Below, in pieces: positions 1 to 13,994 of a stretch of DNA of 64,000 bases. The DNA comes from Plasmodium brasilianum (lineage: Eukaryota > Apicomplexa > Aconoidasida > Haemosporida > Plasmodiidae), in assembly GCF_023973825.1 (NCBI RefSeq), contig NW_027122925.1:186001-250000 (forward strand). Direction: 5' to 3'. Position 1 is the first letter of the stretch, and each line of letters begins with the position of its first letter. A program made the translations under genes and the position numbers. The notes beneath the pieces were generated by a model that made no database searches, was not told where the DNA came from, and saw only the letters and a list, made by a program, of their open reading frames with translations.

Positions 1-1774
1 ACATGAAAATTGGGATACCTCTTAAATATTGGTACAAACGAAGCTTGTAACATGTATGTTAAGAAATAAAATAGAAAAAATAATGAATTCTATATAATGC
101 ATTAAAATTAAAATGTTAATTTGTTCATGTTCTAATGTATTCTACGCTATGTTCATTGTTCTTAATTATTTTTTCCATTTCTCCTTTATTTTGTAATTAT
201 ATTTAATAATTCATTTGTTTAATTCTATCAAGAATATAAACATAATATTTTTTGTCATCAAATTATGTTTTTCATAAATATTTATAAATCCTTATAAAAC
301 AGGTTTAAATCATAATTATGTATGTATAATTATAGTTTAATAGATATAATATTCCTATTATTTATTGGTGCAGTATAATGATGCTCAAAAATAATAATCC
401 CTTAAAAACACATTCTACTAAAAATTAAATTACCAAAGTGATTAGTGAATATTTCATAGATATAACATAAATAATAAACTCTTAATTCCAATTCTAAAAT
501 TCAAATACTCATAGATGAATTATATTTAAGAAAGTGCTACTTTTTTTTTCTAATATTTTATTAAAAATATTTCATTATTAGTTTGAAAGTATTACTAATA
601 ATACTGACGATACTTTCTCTATAACACTTTAAATGATATAAATTAATTTCTCAATATAATTGTAGACATATTAATATTAAAAAAAATGTAAATAAATATC
701 TACTTACTATTGCATTAACGTAAAAAGTATATATATATTTTAATTATACCATATGATAATTTATATTATTACAGGATCATATTGCAATTATATAAATACT
801 CTATTAACAAAAGATGAAGAAAATAATTTTTTGTATTGCCTATTTATATGTTATTAAAGTTAATTAATTTATTTAATTTTTGAATAACTTAGAAAAAACA
901 AATAGCTGTTAAATCGTAACATATTCTTTAATTTCAGTATAATACACGATTAATTCATTTTAACAAATTTAAATTAACACTACAATTAGGAGCAATAATA
1001 ATATAATAATTGTTTTTATCTCATTAAATTGTAATTATATTAAATCTTAAGGTTAGTAAGTAATATTATATAATCTATAATTAAAAAGTATATTATTTTA
1101 TTATATACGTATGATGTCACACTTATGTGATTTAAAAAGTACCAGAAGTCTGTTTAAATGATTTTCACAATTTTTACTTTTTATGACATATTTCATATAA
1201 AGTGTAATCTATGGAATAAATATGAAGACATCTTTAGTGAAAAATTAAATATATCCTTACCTCTGTAAAAAAAATTATTTATATACATTTATTTAAAGAA
1301 AAAACAGACCTATCTATTGTCAATTTAACAATAATATTATATTTTTTTAATAACCTAAAGTAATAATCATTTTAGAATAGACCTAGATAAAAAATGTAAA
1401 GCAAAAAAATTTTAGTCAAATAGAAATTAACATTAATTATATTATATCAATTATTCAATTATACATCAATTTTAATTCAAATATATATATTTTTCATGAG
1501 ATATATTTTAATTCAAAAACATATGTATAGTGTCAAAATATTTAATAAAGTTGAAGTCTTCCATTAAAATACAAGTGGAGAAGTAAGAAAATATCAAAAA
1601 TTCTATTTACAAAAAAAAGCTGAGAACATATATTATTACTGATTTCTATAAAAAATACAAGCATGTTTAGACGTATTTATATAATGTATTAAGTAATTAT
1701 TTTACTTAAGTTTATTACTAATTATATTTTTCTACCTACTAAATACCATTTTTCAAAAAGATACATATTACTTT
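1..1774. other. Intergenic A/T-rich DNA, 3' flank of first fam-l gene
   Basis: No credible coding region. The part from about 1240 to the fam-l stop resembles the DNA beyond the 3' end of the fam-l pseudogene near 38.8-39.6 kb: both contain a run reading ATTGTYAATTTAACAATMATAATAT about 400-800 bases past the gene. This suggests the segment was copied along with the gene. Confidence 0.6.
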
Positions 1775-2732
1775 TTATTCATGTGATTTTTTTCTAAACT
1801 TGATATTTTCATATTTTATAACTTTTCTATAGTAATAAACCATCCCTAATATAAATATGATAACTAATATAAAGATAGGTAAACAATATAAAAAAATATT
1901 CGATACCAAACTTATTGTAGAATGATCTAAATTAATGAAAGTGAACAACGGCGTAATATGTCCTTCTAAAGGGCCACCATTCGAGTTATTTAAAGGGATA
2001 TTTACGGTTAACAACCCTGATAACTCCAACAAATCTTTTTGTAAAAAATGCTTTAATGAAAAATCTAATATGGGTATTATCAATAACAATATAAGTAGTG
2101 AAATTAAAACAATTTTTATTCCTCGTTTCCTACGTATTAATTTTTCATATTCTTTATAATTAATTATCTTGTAGTTTTTAAGGCTATCTTTATAATCAAG
2201 TTCTCTGAATATTTGTTTTTCAAAATAGGAATACTTTTTCGTTTTAAGTATACTATATTGATTTTTCTGAGTTTTTTTACTGTACCCCTCAAAATATAAT
2301 GAACCTTTGTGTGAATGTCTGTGTCTTTCAGTGTTTTCTTTTACATTATTACATATATTTTTTTTTCTGTTAAATCCATTATTTGACATCCCTTCTTTTA
2401 TCACTGAAATATTTATATCCTTATCTTGTTTACATTTCGATAGCAATCGATAACTTCTTGCATTTATTGTTCTACCAGGTTTGTACTTTTTATCCATATA
2501 TTTATTAAAAGTTTTCTAAAAAAAGTAAAAAAATAAATATTCTTTATTTAAACAGACAAATAATGTCATTCTAAAAAAACGAATTAATTGAAATAAACAA
2601 TAATAAAATTAATAATACAAATTTTTTTGAATAATATTATTATACTATGTCGTCGCAGAAATTACGTATCCATGTTAAAAGCATAAACAATGAAATTTTA
2701 ATAAATAAGAACAACTTAATTTTTTGTTCCAT
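1775..2732 (-). CDS. fam-l family exported protein, two exons
   Basis: Exon 1 is 2732..2646 (29 codons), the intron 2645..2516 (130 bases, GT..AG), exon 2 2515..1775; about 275 residues. The start is the ATG at 2732, beginning MEQKIKLFLF, the usual opening of this family, followed by a hydrophobic signal-like stretch. Near residue 50 is SYRLLSK, resembling the PEXEL export motif but with Lys where Glu, Gln or Asp is usual. The block KYSYFEKQIFRELDY precedes two membrane spans at about 162-183 and 232-258. The tail KYENIKFRKK matches the fam-l ending. The family is known from P. malariae and is expected to be exported into the infected red cell; exact function unknown. Same orientation as the next gene, about 2.9 kb away, suggesting tandem duplication. 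Confidence 0.88.
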
Positions 2733-4707
2733 CCTAGAAGTTTTAAATATTTTAATATATTCAGAATGTATTATAATTATAATTACGTATTATGCATACA
2801 ATGATATAGAATACTACATATACTTTTAAAATTTCTTCTTATTATATTTTCATAGAATGATAATAATATATATATATATAAAATGCATTTTACAATGCGG
2901 AACAAATAATATACATTTTAATATGTTTTGTGAATTTTTAAAATTTATATTTATATAAAAAAATAACTTTAATTAAAGTACGATAATTTAAATTTATTTA
3001 CAATTATTCAAAATAGGTAAGTTTATTATTTAATATAATATAGTTATCAGATGTATTTTTAAAAAAAATTTTTCATGGTAAAAAAAAAATATAACTTATA
3101 ATAAAATTTCAAAATTTCCAGTATATTTACAGCATAAAATGTATAGAATATAGATGTATTTCTATGATTTATGTATAATGAAAACAATTTACAATTTTAC
3201 TTATGTTTTCCTAATATTATTTCTAATTTATAAGACTTTATATTTGAAAAAAATTAGTTACTATTGTTATGTAATATTAATTATTATAACTATATAATAA
3301 TTGTAATAATTAATAATGTATTCAATAATTTGTACAACTTTTCATGTTTTATAAAATACATCATATTCTTTATTTGTCATTTAAGTAGGTACACTAAATT
3401 ATTGCTTATAATATATACTGCATCCTCAATGTATAACATACTATTCAATCAATAAAAAAATATATATTTAAAAAGTAAATTACGACATATTTTTTATTAT
3501 TAAATAATATTTAAAAAAAATTTTAAATTAATCTTAATTTATAAATTTATTTCTAAATGAAAATTTACTAAATTTATCAGCTTAATATTTTTATTTTTTA
3601 CATAAACATATATAGTTTAAGAAATATTAATGTATTATAGAAAAAAGAACAACACATTACAATGAGGTTATAATGTTTTTTAAAATTCCACAGTTTAAAA
3701 ATATTCCAAATGATATATTTTTACTCAATATAATTATATGCTGGTTATAATATTTAAATCATACACAAAATTGTGTAAATAAATAATTTTACAAAATATG
3801 TTATTATATAACATATTATTGACAATTTTTCGGCTAATATATTATAATTTGTTTTGTCATTTACATATATATGTTGTCACTAATAATATTATATAGATTT
3901 ATATAAAATAGTGAATACAAATAAATAAAAATTCCTTTTTTAATAATACTTATAGCAATAAAAATTACCTATTTAATTATTGCTTCCTCACGAAAGCTGT
4001 AATCCAAGGAATTAAAATTATAAAATTAAAATGTGATCAAAAAATTACCATACAAATTCTATATAATATATTCTTTTATTCATATGTTAAAAATATAATG
4101 ATATTCCAACGACAAATTTAATAAATTTTGAACAAAACAAAAACAATTAAATTTGAAGTACATTTAAAAAAAAAAAAATCATAAATACCATAAATATATT
4201 CACTTTTTCATTTTTTACAAAACATATTATGTTTATTTTTAATTTTAAAAGATAATGCATTTTAATAATAATCTCAAAAAATATTAATTTCATAATGGAA
4301 AACGAGATAAAATATAAAGTGTCACTTTTTATATTTAAAATATAAATTAATGAATTAATTCAATAAAAGAGTATTAATTGTACTATTATATATTAATTTT
4401 AACGTACAAATATATAATTTTCTTAAAACGTTTCTTATATATACAGATATTTTTAATATGAAACCATAATATTTTATTTATTTGAATTAACATATTAAAA
4501 ATTAAAAATATTTCAAACATTCAAATTCACAAATAAAATAAAAACTTATTTTTTTTTACATTTTAGAATAAGTACATACACGTATATGTAGTGGAATTGA
4601 AAAAAAATATAAGCATTTATTCTTATGTTTATTATGAAAGTCACTAATGATATTAAAGAATATCCATAATATTAAAAATTTCTTTACTAATATAAAAATA
4701 TTCTTTA
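2733..4707. other. Intergenic DNA between tandem fam-l genes
   Basis: No supported gene; short open frames at 2647-2829 and 3264-3455 look spurious, the first lying antisense to fam-l exon 1. The region 3100-3300 resembles 6000-6200 upstream of the next gene, so the 5' flanks are duplicated with the genes. The part from 4390 to 4570 resembles the 3' flanks of the fam-l genes near 21.5 and 39.4 kb. Confidence 0.6.
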
Positions 4708-5670
4708 CTATTCATTGAACGCTTCCATGAACTTAAATTTTTTATTTTTTATAACATTTTTATAATAATATAAAATAATCAATATAAGCATAGTAACTAA
4801 TATAATGAAAGGTACGAAATATGTTAGTATAGCAGATACTTTTAATGCTATGTTGGCATGTTCTTTACCTATAATTAACGATGTAGAGATCCACCCGCTT
4901 ACGGAACCAGGCGTCGTAGCAACACCATAACTATCTGTTGGAAATTTTATGATTAACGCCCCTATTATACTCAAGAAATTACTAGGCTTTTTCATATTTC
5001 TTAATGACAAATCTAATATAGGTATCACTAATACCAATAAGAACAATAATAAAAGTAAACAAGTTCGTATTACATATCTTTTACGTTTTGATTTTTTGTA
5101 AATCTTATGATTAATTAACATCATTTTTTTAAAAAATGCCTCATCATTAAGTCCATTCATAATTTTTTTTTCATAATGAGTATATGTCCCATGTAACATA
5201 GTACATTTATTTTTCATAAGTCGCTTAATCAATTCCTGCTTATTTAATGAACTTCTATATAATTCTTCATTTTTCTCTTTATCCCCTTTTTTATTAATTG
5301 TACATAACTTTTTGTTCTTTTGTTTTATATTACATGGTACCTTCACTTTTAAATCTGAAATATTTGAATAAATATTATTTTCACAGTTTCCCAATAATCG
5401 ATAAATGCTTGTATCTAATTTTCTACCAAGACTATTTTTTTCATACAATGAATTGTTAAACCTTCTCTAAAAAATATAAATATATATTATTTAAATGGAT
5501 AAATATACTTATTCTAAATAATCTAATAAATGTAAATAAAAAAAGTATTAATAATAAAAATATCTTTAAAAATACTACCATACCAAATCACTGTAAAGAT
5601 GTTCTATTAAATCTAAAAGTATAAGCATAGAAATTTGGATAAAAAAAATTAACTTAAACTTTTGTTCCAT
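4708..5670 (-). CDS. fam-l-like exported protein, two exons
   Basis: Exon 1 is 5670..5584 (29 codons), the intron 5583..5467 (117 bases), exon 2 5466..4708; about 281 residues. The start ATG at 5670 gives MEQKFKLIFF and a hydrophobic leader. Exon 2 opens in phase 0 with RRFNNS, then LGRKLD and IYRLLGN, the PEXEL-like position, here ending in Asn. Membrane spans fall at about 162-183 (LLLLLFLLVLVIPILDLSL) and 240-264. The central motif (HYEKKIMNGLNDEAF) is more diverged than in the other fam-l genes, and the tail FKFMEAFNE lacks the usual RKR ending. No frame damage was seen. It is probably a diverged fam-l member; a fam-m-type or intermediate assignment cannot be excluded without a family tree. 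Confidence 0.83.
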
Positions 5671-8600
5671 GTTATAGATTTCTAATAAAGGAATATTTTT
5701 GATAAAAAGAAATTAACATTAATTTATACCTTTCTAACAATAAACAAATATTTTTTTTTATTTCTTTTAAATATTTTTTCGTAATATATTATTCATATAT
5801 TATGCAGTATATTTTACTACATAAACAAAAAAAAAAAACCTAAAAAAAGATATTACAAAATTTTATAGATAATATCATTTATAAAAATTTAACTGACATA
5901 AAATTATACAATTTGAAGTCATTGACTACTCTCACATAATGTAAATTAATTATATATTAGAGTAATTAAAAATTTTTTGATAATTTTTTAATTTTTGGAA
6001 ATTGGGAATTTCTTACAATATAGAATGTATAAAATATAGATATATTTCATTATTCTATATATTAATAGAATTGCTACTATTTTTAAGTTTTCGCTTTAAT
6101 TATTCTAGTTTTATAAATAGTAAAATTTGAAAAAATTAGTTATTAATTATGAGATATTATTTATTAGAGCAATGAAAATGAATTAATAGTATATTAAAAA
6201 CATATATATTTTGTGGAAAATTCCGTCTATCACGAATTATAACACATGCTTTATTTTATAGTGTATAATATATTTAAAATGTATAATTCATAAATTATGC
6301 ATTCTCTAAGAACATAATACTTATATTAAATGTAAATGTATATCAACTTTTTAATTTTTTACTATAGTTTTAGAAGATCATAATTTTCAATAATATATAT
6401 ATATATATTTCCAAATGAAGAATATTCATATTCATATGCTTAATAAAAAAATTTCTTCTTTAATTAAATATTTATATTTAGAAAAAAATATTTCATAGTA
6501 AAATAAAATAAGGTTGTTAAAGCTAAAAATTTTCCAGAAACACTGCGAACAATTGGACTAATTTAAAAATAAATCAAATGAATATGTATACAAATATATA
6601 CAGGATATAACATTTTGACCTAAAATAAGAAAGCATAATAATATATTCTATAGATATATTTGATTTAATAATTTTTGTGCTTATTGTTTTAGAAGAAATA
6701 TATTAATTTTTATTTATTCTTTTAGAAATACATATTTCCAATAACAAAGTTTAAAGGGACATAATAACAAACTGCCATACATATATATATAAAAATAATT
6801 TATTGAAATTAATATTATCGCACTTTTATGGACTCATATATTAATTTCATTATAACATTTATGAAGGATCATATATGACCTGTTCTATGTTTTCTCACAA
6901 TATGTATATATCACTTTTTTTGTTATTAGAAAATATTAGCATATATAATGCTTTTAATCCATTTAAAATTTTTATAATATCCTATATACATAAATAGTAA
7001 AATAAATTATAAAAAATAAGGGAATTATACAATAATGTTCTTCAAAATATTTATTCATAAATAAACCTTCACAGTTTTGTAAACATATATTGTTCCAATG
7101 TTTTTTTCGACTTGTATTTTTAAAAAATAAATTTGTTTACATTTTAATTAAAAATATTCCATAAATTAAGAAAATATATACAAATGATTTAATTTAAGGG
7201 AAAATATTTAATTTTCTCCTTATTAAGTATATATATATATGTTTATTTATATATATACACATCAATAAAGGTTAAATGCTCTGCATGTTATATAATTTTG
7301 ATGTGTAGGAAATGATATTAATAATATTTAATATGTTCAAAGAAACCAATATAAAATAATATTACATTTTAATTTTTAAAATATAATTTTCACAGTTCAA
7401 CTGTTATACATTGAAATATCCTCCCCAAATACTATATTCACTTAAGTGCTTAAATTTTATCTAATATATTATGTATATGGTTTAATATATAATTTATCTA
7501 AAGGTATTATTATTTTTACGTTTATACAAAAATAAATTTGTTAAAAATAAATTTTATCTTTTTTATATTTCTAGCATAACTTATTTGTTTCACTATATCT
7601 AAAACGTTTCCATAATTCAATTATATACGTATTTTTCTCATCTATTCTGAAAAAAATGATTATATAATTATCATATAAGTAAATGTTACGCAAAATGTAA
7701 TAAATTTTACACACAATTTGTAAACATTAAAGATGAATATCGCCTTCGCAAACTTCATCTGAGCAAGCGCATAAGGTTACATCCCTTAAAGTATATCAAT
7801 GAACTACCTGAATGTACTGAATCTCAAAACTATATAGTTCTAAAAAAATCATCATTTTTTGATGTACTGACATAAGAAGAAGCAACTTTTGAAGCTAAAA
7901 CGTATGAGTTTATTATTTTATTTTAAATAATTACATTAAAATTTATGACAGTGTTTTTCATGTTTCCTTTTGTATCGTCATATATATTAATATACTGAAA
8001 AATGTGAATACTATACATAATCCCTGTAATATGTTACTGCAAAAAATTACAGTTTTAATAATATTTTATATACAAATATTCAATTTATTTAACAATACAT
8101 TACATCATATGTATTTTACTTCTGAATTCAATAAGAAAAAATAAAAATATGTATATGGACAAAATGTTCCCATAATGATAAATGGATCTGAAATAGATCA
8201 AACATATTTGGCCGGTAACTCATATCATAAAAAATACATTCTACAAAATTGTAATTTATATATGTTCAGTAATATGTATATTTGTACATATAATATAAAA
8301 TTTTGAACAACTTAACTGAAATGCATACTGAAAATAAAAAAATGGGTTAGAACAATTTATTTTAATAATAATACTATATATGCAATAGTAAATAAGTATG
8401 AATCTCATACAACTATAAAAGATTCATATATAAAGATATATGTTAAAAGTTTAACAAGGTAAAAACAAAAAAAAAAGTGTATGAAATTAAAATACAAATA
8501 TATAAGAAAAATTATAAGTAATAAAGACACATAAATATAAAAAAAAAATAATTTTGATTAAATAACCAATATTCAAATTACTCATTAATATTAACATACT

Positions 8601-11430
8601 TAGGATACATGATATTTCTAATATGAAATCCATCCATACAATATATGTAAAGGAAATGTAGCAAAAAGTACAAATCGATAATTCATTAAACATAACATAA
8701 TCAATAAATGCAATATATAAGGAGAATATTAATTAAAATTAAATAAAAAAACTTAATATTAACAGTATGTTAAATATTAATTTTGGATTAATACACAAAT
8801 AATAATTTTTATAGTATGATTATTAAATTATAAATAATGTTATATATTAGTGACCTCAATTATTGTATGATGAATACTTTAACAATAGTATTTTATAAAG
8901 AATAACTTATACATAGAACGATCTTATTTAATCCTATAAGATGAAATGGTACCGATTAAAACATAAAAATAATAGTACGTATTATATATTATCATAATAT
9001 TCATAAATATAATTTTGTCACTTTAATCGTGAAAATATATATTAAAATATATTCTCTTAATAATATGACACGACTATGTACATATCTGTGTAAATAAAAG
9101 AATATTAGTAAAATTAAGACATTATTATCATCAAAGTGAATTTTTTTATTTTATATTTTAGATAAATTATTATTTAAAACTTTTTAAACTATAAAATTAT
9201 GTTAACAATTAAGAATTCTTGTTCGATAACATGAAATATAAATTTAAATACTTAAGTGTCTCTTTATAATTTTATATACCACAGTTTTTTGTTCTGTTGT
9301 TGTACATATTAATTAATAAAAAATTATAATATGTTATTTAAACAAATGCATCATTGTAAATGTATTTACTTCTACACATTTTTCTAACTTCATGCTGAAA
9401 TAATTTTTATGCATATAGCATTATTACTAGCTTATGTTATGTTAATGATTTACATAAAAATATATCTATTCTTAAGTTAAGCATTGTCTTTTATATAAAA
9501 GTTTAAATATAATATTCATAATAAAATGAAATAAAACTTATTAATTCATATGAATTTATATTAAGCTTGTATTATATTTTAATAAATGTAATGTATAAAT
9601 TGTAGTATTATAAAAAAATTCTGATGATATATTAAAAAAAAATAATAATAAAAAATACATTAACAAAGAAAAAAAAAATATATCAATAAATTTATAAAAT
9701 AATAAAAAAAGAAAAGAAATATTTTTAATAATAATCCTAAAACTAAGTTTATTTAGTTTTTATTCAAATGACATCAAGTATATCAGATAATAATATGTTT
9801 TTTTTTCGTTACCACATATTAATCGGTAAAAATATATTCATGATATAAATTATATTTACATATATATTTATATGACATATTCAGAAACATAAATATAAAT
9901 ACAATATACTTTAAAACATGATTAATTAATTTTATTTGTAATCTATTGTACATTGTTATTAAGTAGTATATTTAAAAAAAAAAATAAATATTATATAAGA
10001 GACTAAAATAAAAAAATCAGAACGAACAAATATATTTTACATTAAAAAATTAAAGAATAAAGATACATTATGATAAAACTCTTCAAAATAACATATTTAT
10101 TAAAAATAACCATAACAATGTAATTTTATACGTGAAATAATTAATTACAAATATTTATTATTAATATATATTTTTTTTTAATTTTCTGACCATTCACTAC
10201 TTCGTATGTATATATTTCAAAAGTAATATTAAAATAAGAAATAATATATATAATTTACACTATAATAACCTTTTTTCTTGTTTATGAGTTTAACTTGTTC
10301 TTTAATTACATTTCATATTTTACGTCTTAAGCAGTATTTTAAATAACACAAGATCTTTTTTATTTTGTACGCTAAATAAATATTTATCATTATAAAAAAG
10401 TTATTTTACTTTAGTTATATATATAAACAAACAAAAAAAGATGTAATATATTTTTAATTTACCTATTATAATATATCTATCAATTATTACAGAAAAACAA
10501 TTACAAAGATTTAATATTCTTTGTTTTATCTAATATAAAATATTATTCTTTTTAGGTTCAGTTACTATCTTATTATTCCTTATTTAGGAACTATAATTTA
10601 TTTTATATTTTTTTAAACTATATTGCATAAATGATTTTACTATAATTTTTTTTTAATATATTTTTATATTTTAAATAAGTATGCAAATCTTTTTATAATT
10701 ATTTAATACTATAATACACCTCTAATTAATTAAGCGTTTGTATAGATGTATGAGCTCATATAAAAGTTTTAATAGGCAGATACAATATAGTAAATATAAA
10801 AAAAATTAACAAAATAATAATAGCAATATAATGACATATATCAACAATAAATAAAAAAATAAAATAAAATAAGGACATACTATCATTACTAATAATGTAC
10901 TGCTTTATATATTATTTATTTTAATTAAAACCTAAGAACAAAAGGAATTATTTATATTATTATAAGTAATAATATCTATATATATATATATGTGTTTCTA
11001 ATAACAGAAATAAGGAAACGGTAATTAATGTTATTTTTACGGAATAAATTTTATATTACTTGTTGATGTAACTTATATACGTTTTTTTGTGATTAATATT
11101 GTGACTTTTTCCTTATATAAGGAATATTATTTTTACATAATCATATATACATAATTCTGAATTAATATTAAAATATGTTTAGGATTCATCTCCATTTGTA
11201 ATATATTTACATAAGGTAAATGAAATTATGAAGCACATAAAATAAATACTAATGTATTCTATTACTTTATAGTTCATATGTAAATTCTTATGTATATTAT
11301 AATATTATAATTTATTTTTGTTGAGAAATATAAATTTAAAATAACGATATTGATAAATAAAATATATAAATTCATATTTTTCCTTCAGAGTATTATTTAT
11401 CATACGCTAGAGTATTAATGTAAATCCATC
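5671..11430. other. Long intergenic region upstream of STP1
   Basis: Mostly A/T-rich DNA without long open frames. From 6000 to 6200 it resembles the 5' flank of the first fam-l gene. An exon-like island lies at 7729-7901 and is listed separately. The last few hundred bases (about 11030-11430) resemble the DNA upstream of the second STP1 gene, including a shared TTTTTCCTTCAG before the start codon, so this part belongs to the duplicated STP1 block and probably holds its promoter. Confidence 0.55.
7729..7901 (+). pseudogene. Unidentified exon-like remnant
   Basis: A visibly less A/T-rich island in non-coding DNA. One forward frame reads 48 codons (KDEYRLRKLHLSK..., later PLKYINELPECTESQNY) to a single stop at 7873, then nine more codons (EEATFEAKT) up to a possible GTATGA donor at 7902. 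A possible AG acceptor lies at 7731-7732. Other acceptor-like sites followed by short frames occur at about 7395 (TTTTCACAG) and 7573 (TTTCTAG). This looks like a decayed piece of a multi-exon gene not otherwise present here. I do not recognise the protein. Confidence 0.4.
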
Positions 11431-13994
11431 ATGGATAATTGTTTTTCTTCGGTAATAATTTTTTATTTTTTTATATTAATAAATTATTTATTTATTCTAA
11501 AACAACTGTTAACATAAATAACACAAAAATTAATTCTTGAATAATTGTTTTGAATCTAGAAATTGAATGTTCGAGGTTATGGATTTTTGACATACTATAG
11601 TGATATATATTTCCAAAAAATTATACAAAATATAAAAAAGAAAACTACTGAGGTAAATAAGAGTGACAAAGAAGCATTTATAAATGTATGTAGAAATTTG
11701 AGTAAATATCTAATTGAAAATAAGTCTCCTCCATCATATTATAGCCGTTTTAAAGATACATGGGAAGGGGCATTAAAAAAGTGGGTACAATCTTACTATG
11801 AAAAGATTAATATACATAAAGAATGTCCTGTTGTTCTGGAAGAAAATGATATGAAAATTTTAGAATTAAAATATGATGAAGAAGATTTTTGTGAAAAAAG
11901 AAATACATATCTTAATGAAATAAGACAGTTAAAACCTGGAACCATAAAGACGTGTAATGAGGAGTATTTAAAGAAATGTAACGAATATAACAATTGGATT
12001 AATGGGAGAAATATTTATTTTCAGGAAAAAGTAAGCCTCATTAAAGGTTGTTACAGAAAAGAACGAATTATGGGCAAAAAAGGAAAAAAACAAGAATCAT
12101 TATGCAACATACTCGAAGAAGAAACCTTTAGAACATCATTAGATTGCTTACTCATTGATCAAAATCCAACTTGCAAAAACTTACAAGAAAAAAAAAAGTA
12201 AGATTTACAAGAAGTAGATCAAAAAACAGTTGAAAAACCATCTAAAACTGAAACTCCAACGGAACAAGCCGTTCAAAAATTACAAAATGGAGAAACTAAT
12301 AATTCACAGATATCTCTAACCCCAGAGAATTTATCTCATGAGCATCAACCTCAAACTCAATTTCAGTCGGAAACGGAAGCTCCAAATCTTCAAGATAAAA
12401 GTGAAGAATCTGAAGCTATGCAAACTAATCAAGGTCCAAAAGAAGTAACAAAAACAAGAGCTAATCATGATGATGCAGTATTACCAGGACCTATCTCACC
12501 AAATATTTCAGATTCTGCTATGTCACTAGAAAATCAATCTCCTGAAAGTCATGCATTAAAAGCTGAATCCTCAATTCCTTTCGCACGTTCAGCCAATTCT
12601 GCTAAAACTCCTAAAATTTCAGGTACCATCAATTCTGTTTATTTATCTATTCTTGAAATGACAGAATTAAATATATATTTATAATTATTTCAGGTCCATT
12701 AGCGAGTTCGTCTAACACATACACATCATCTATTTTAATCTACTTTATAGTTATTTTTCTATTTTCCCTTTTTATTAAAGTAAAATAACACTTATGTACT
12801 AAAAATATGATAATCATTTTATTATAATAATAATATGTTTTGAAAATCCATTTTTTTCTACTGTAGTATGCTTTAATAGGGTTGTTTAAAAAAAAAAAAA
12901 AGATAAAAAAAAGACCTGTGAAATTTCTAAGAATATTAAATCCTTTACTTTCTTGGAAAAAAAGTGAGTTCATAGCACATGATCATTTAGAAAACTTAAA
13001 ATACGATAGCGAAAAAACCATTAAAAATATAATAATAATTGAACATAACATGAATAATAAAGTACACGTGTCAAACCGAAAAAAGGATAGTTACAAAACC
13101 ATCATAGAAGTACATATGGAAGTACTCGAAGAATACAGAAATACAAAATGGGAATACAAAAAAGGAGAATTTTTAGAAATATGCCTAGAAATGTTAGCAA
13201 AAGAAGAATATACAGTATATACTAATTTGACCAATGACGAACTAATAATTGAAGATGTTAAAACTGTCAGTTACAAAGAAAAACAAAAAATAATATGGAA
13301 TAAATGGATAGAAAGACATAGAAATCTTTCTGAAAAATTGAAAAAAGTACATTGTTTTAATAATTTAAAAAATGATTGGAAAAGGGAACTAGCTAACTTA
13401 AAAAAAAGAGAAGAATTAAAAAATGATCCTTCTGATGAAATTCAAAATGTTCCATTTTCAGAAAAAGAAAAAGATATATGGAGACAGTGGATATCGGAGA
13501 AGTGTATAATTATTAAGCAATATATTGAACAGGACTTATTTAACTATTTAACTGATGAACTCCAGATTATACCAGATTATTATGATAATGAAAAAATTAA
13601 AGATTCTTTGCCATTAATTAATATAGGAGAATTATCGAACAAAGAAGACTGCCAAGAATTATATAAATATATAAAAAAAAAATTATTAACAAAACTATGT
13701 ATACTCGTTCTTATGTCAGTATTAGAAGAATGCAAAAAAGAGCAGGACATTGAAAATAATGAATCACATTTGGATAATAACATAATTGAAACTAAGGAAA
13801 AAGAAAATTCAGACAGTAAAAAAGAATTTATAGAAAACATAAGTGAATTTAATCGATATTTTTTGGAAAATACGGAAAATATTGATTATAAAACGGACGA
13901 TATCTTTAAAAAAGAGTTAGAAAATTGGATAATAGAAGATAATACAAATGTAAATTCTATGAAAAAGGAGAATACTGCAGACAAATACTACTGA
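11431..13994 (+). pseudogene. STP1 protein, four exons, with one in-frame stop
   Basis: Exons 11431..11451, 11560..12622, 12694..12779 and 12867..13994 join in frame to 765 codons. Exon 1 encodes MDNCFSS. Exon 2 carries the STP1 cysteine-rich domain (nine Cys, all matched in the second copy) and then a low-complexity Pro/Gln/Ser/Glu stretch. Exon 3 encodes a single membrane span (ILIYFIVIFLFSLFIK). Exon 4 is a long cytoplasmic part, lysine-rich at first, with Trp motifs such as IWNKWIERHRNLSEKLK and IWRQWISEK, as in STP1 and SURFIN-type proteins. Codon 221 (12199-12201) is TAA, yet the same frame continues for about 140 codons to the splice site with normal composition. All splice signals look intact. 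It is therefore probably a recent pseudogene; read-through, a sequence error, or an extra intron using the GTAAGA at 12198 are alternatives. Confidence 0.85.

Noticed and set aside
1935..2159. Forward open frame of 74 codons
   Set aside because: Lies antisense to fam-l exon 2 and has no family features; a shadow of the real gene.
12882..13994. Separate intronless gene of 370 codons
   Set aside because: It is exon 4 of STP1; an AG acceptor at 12865-12866 and frame continuity join it to the upstream exons.
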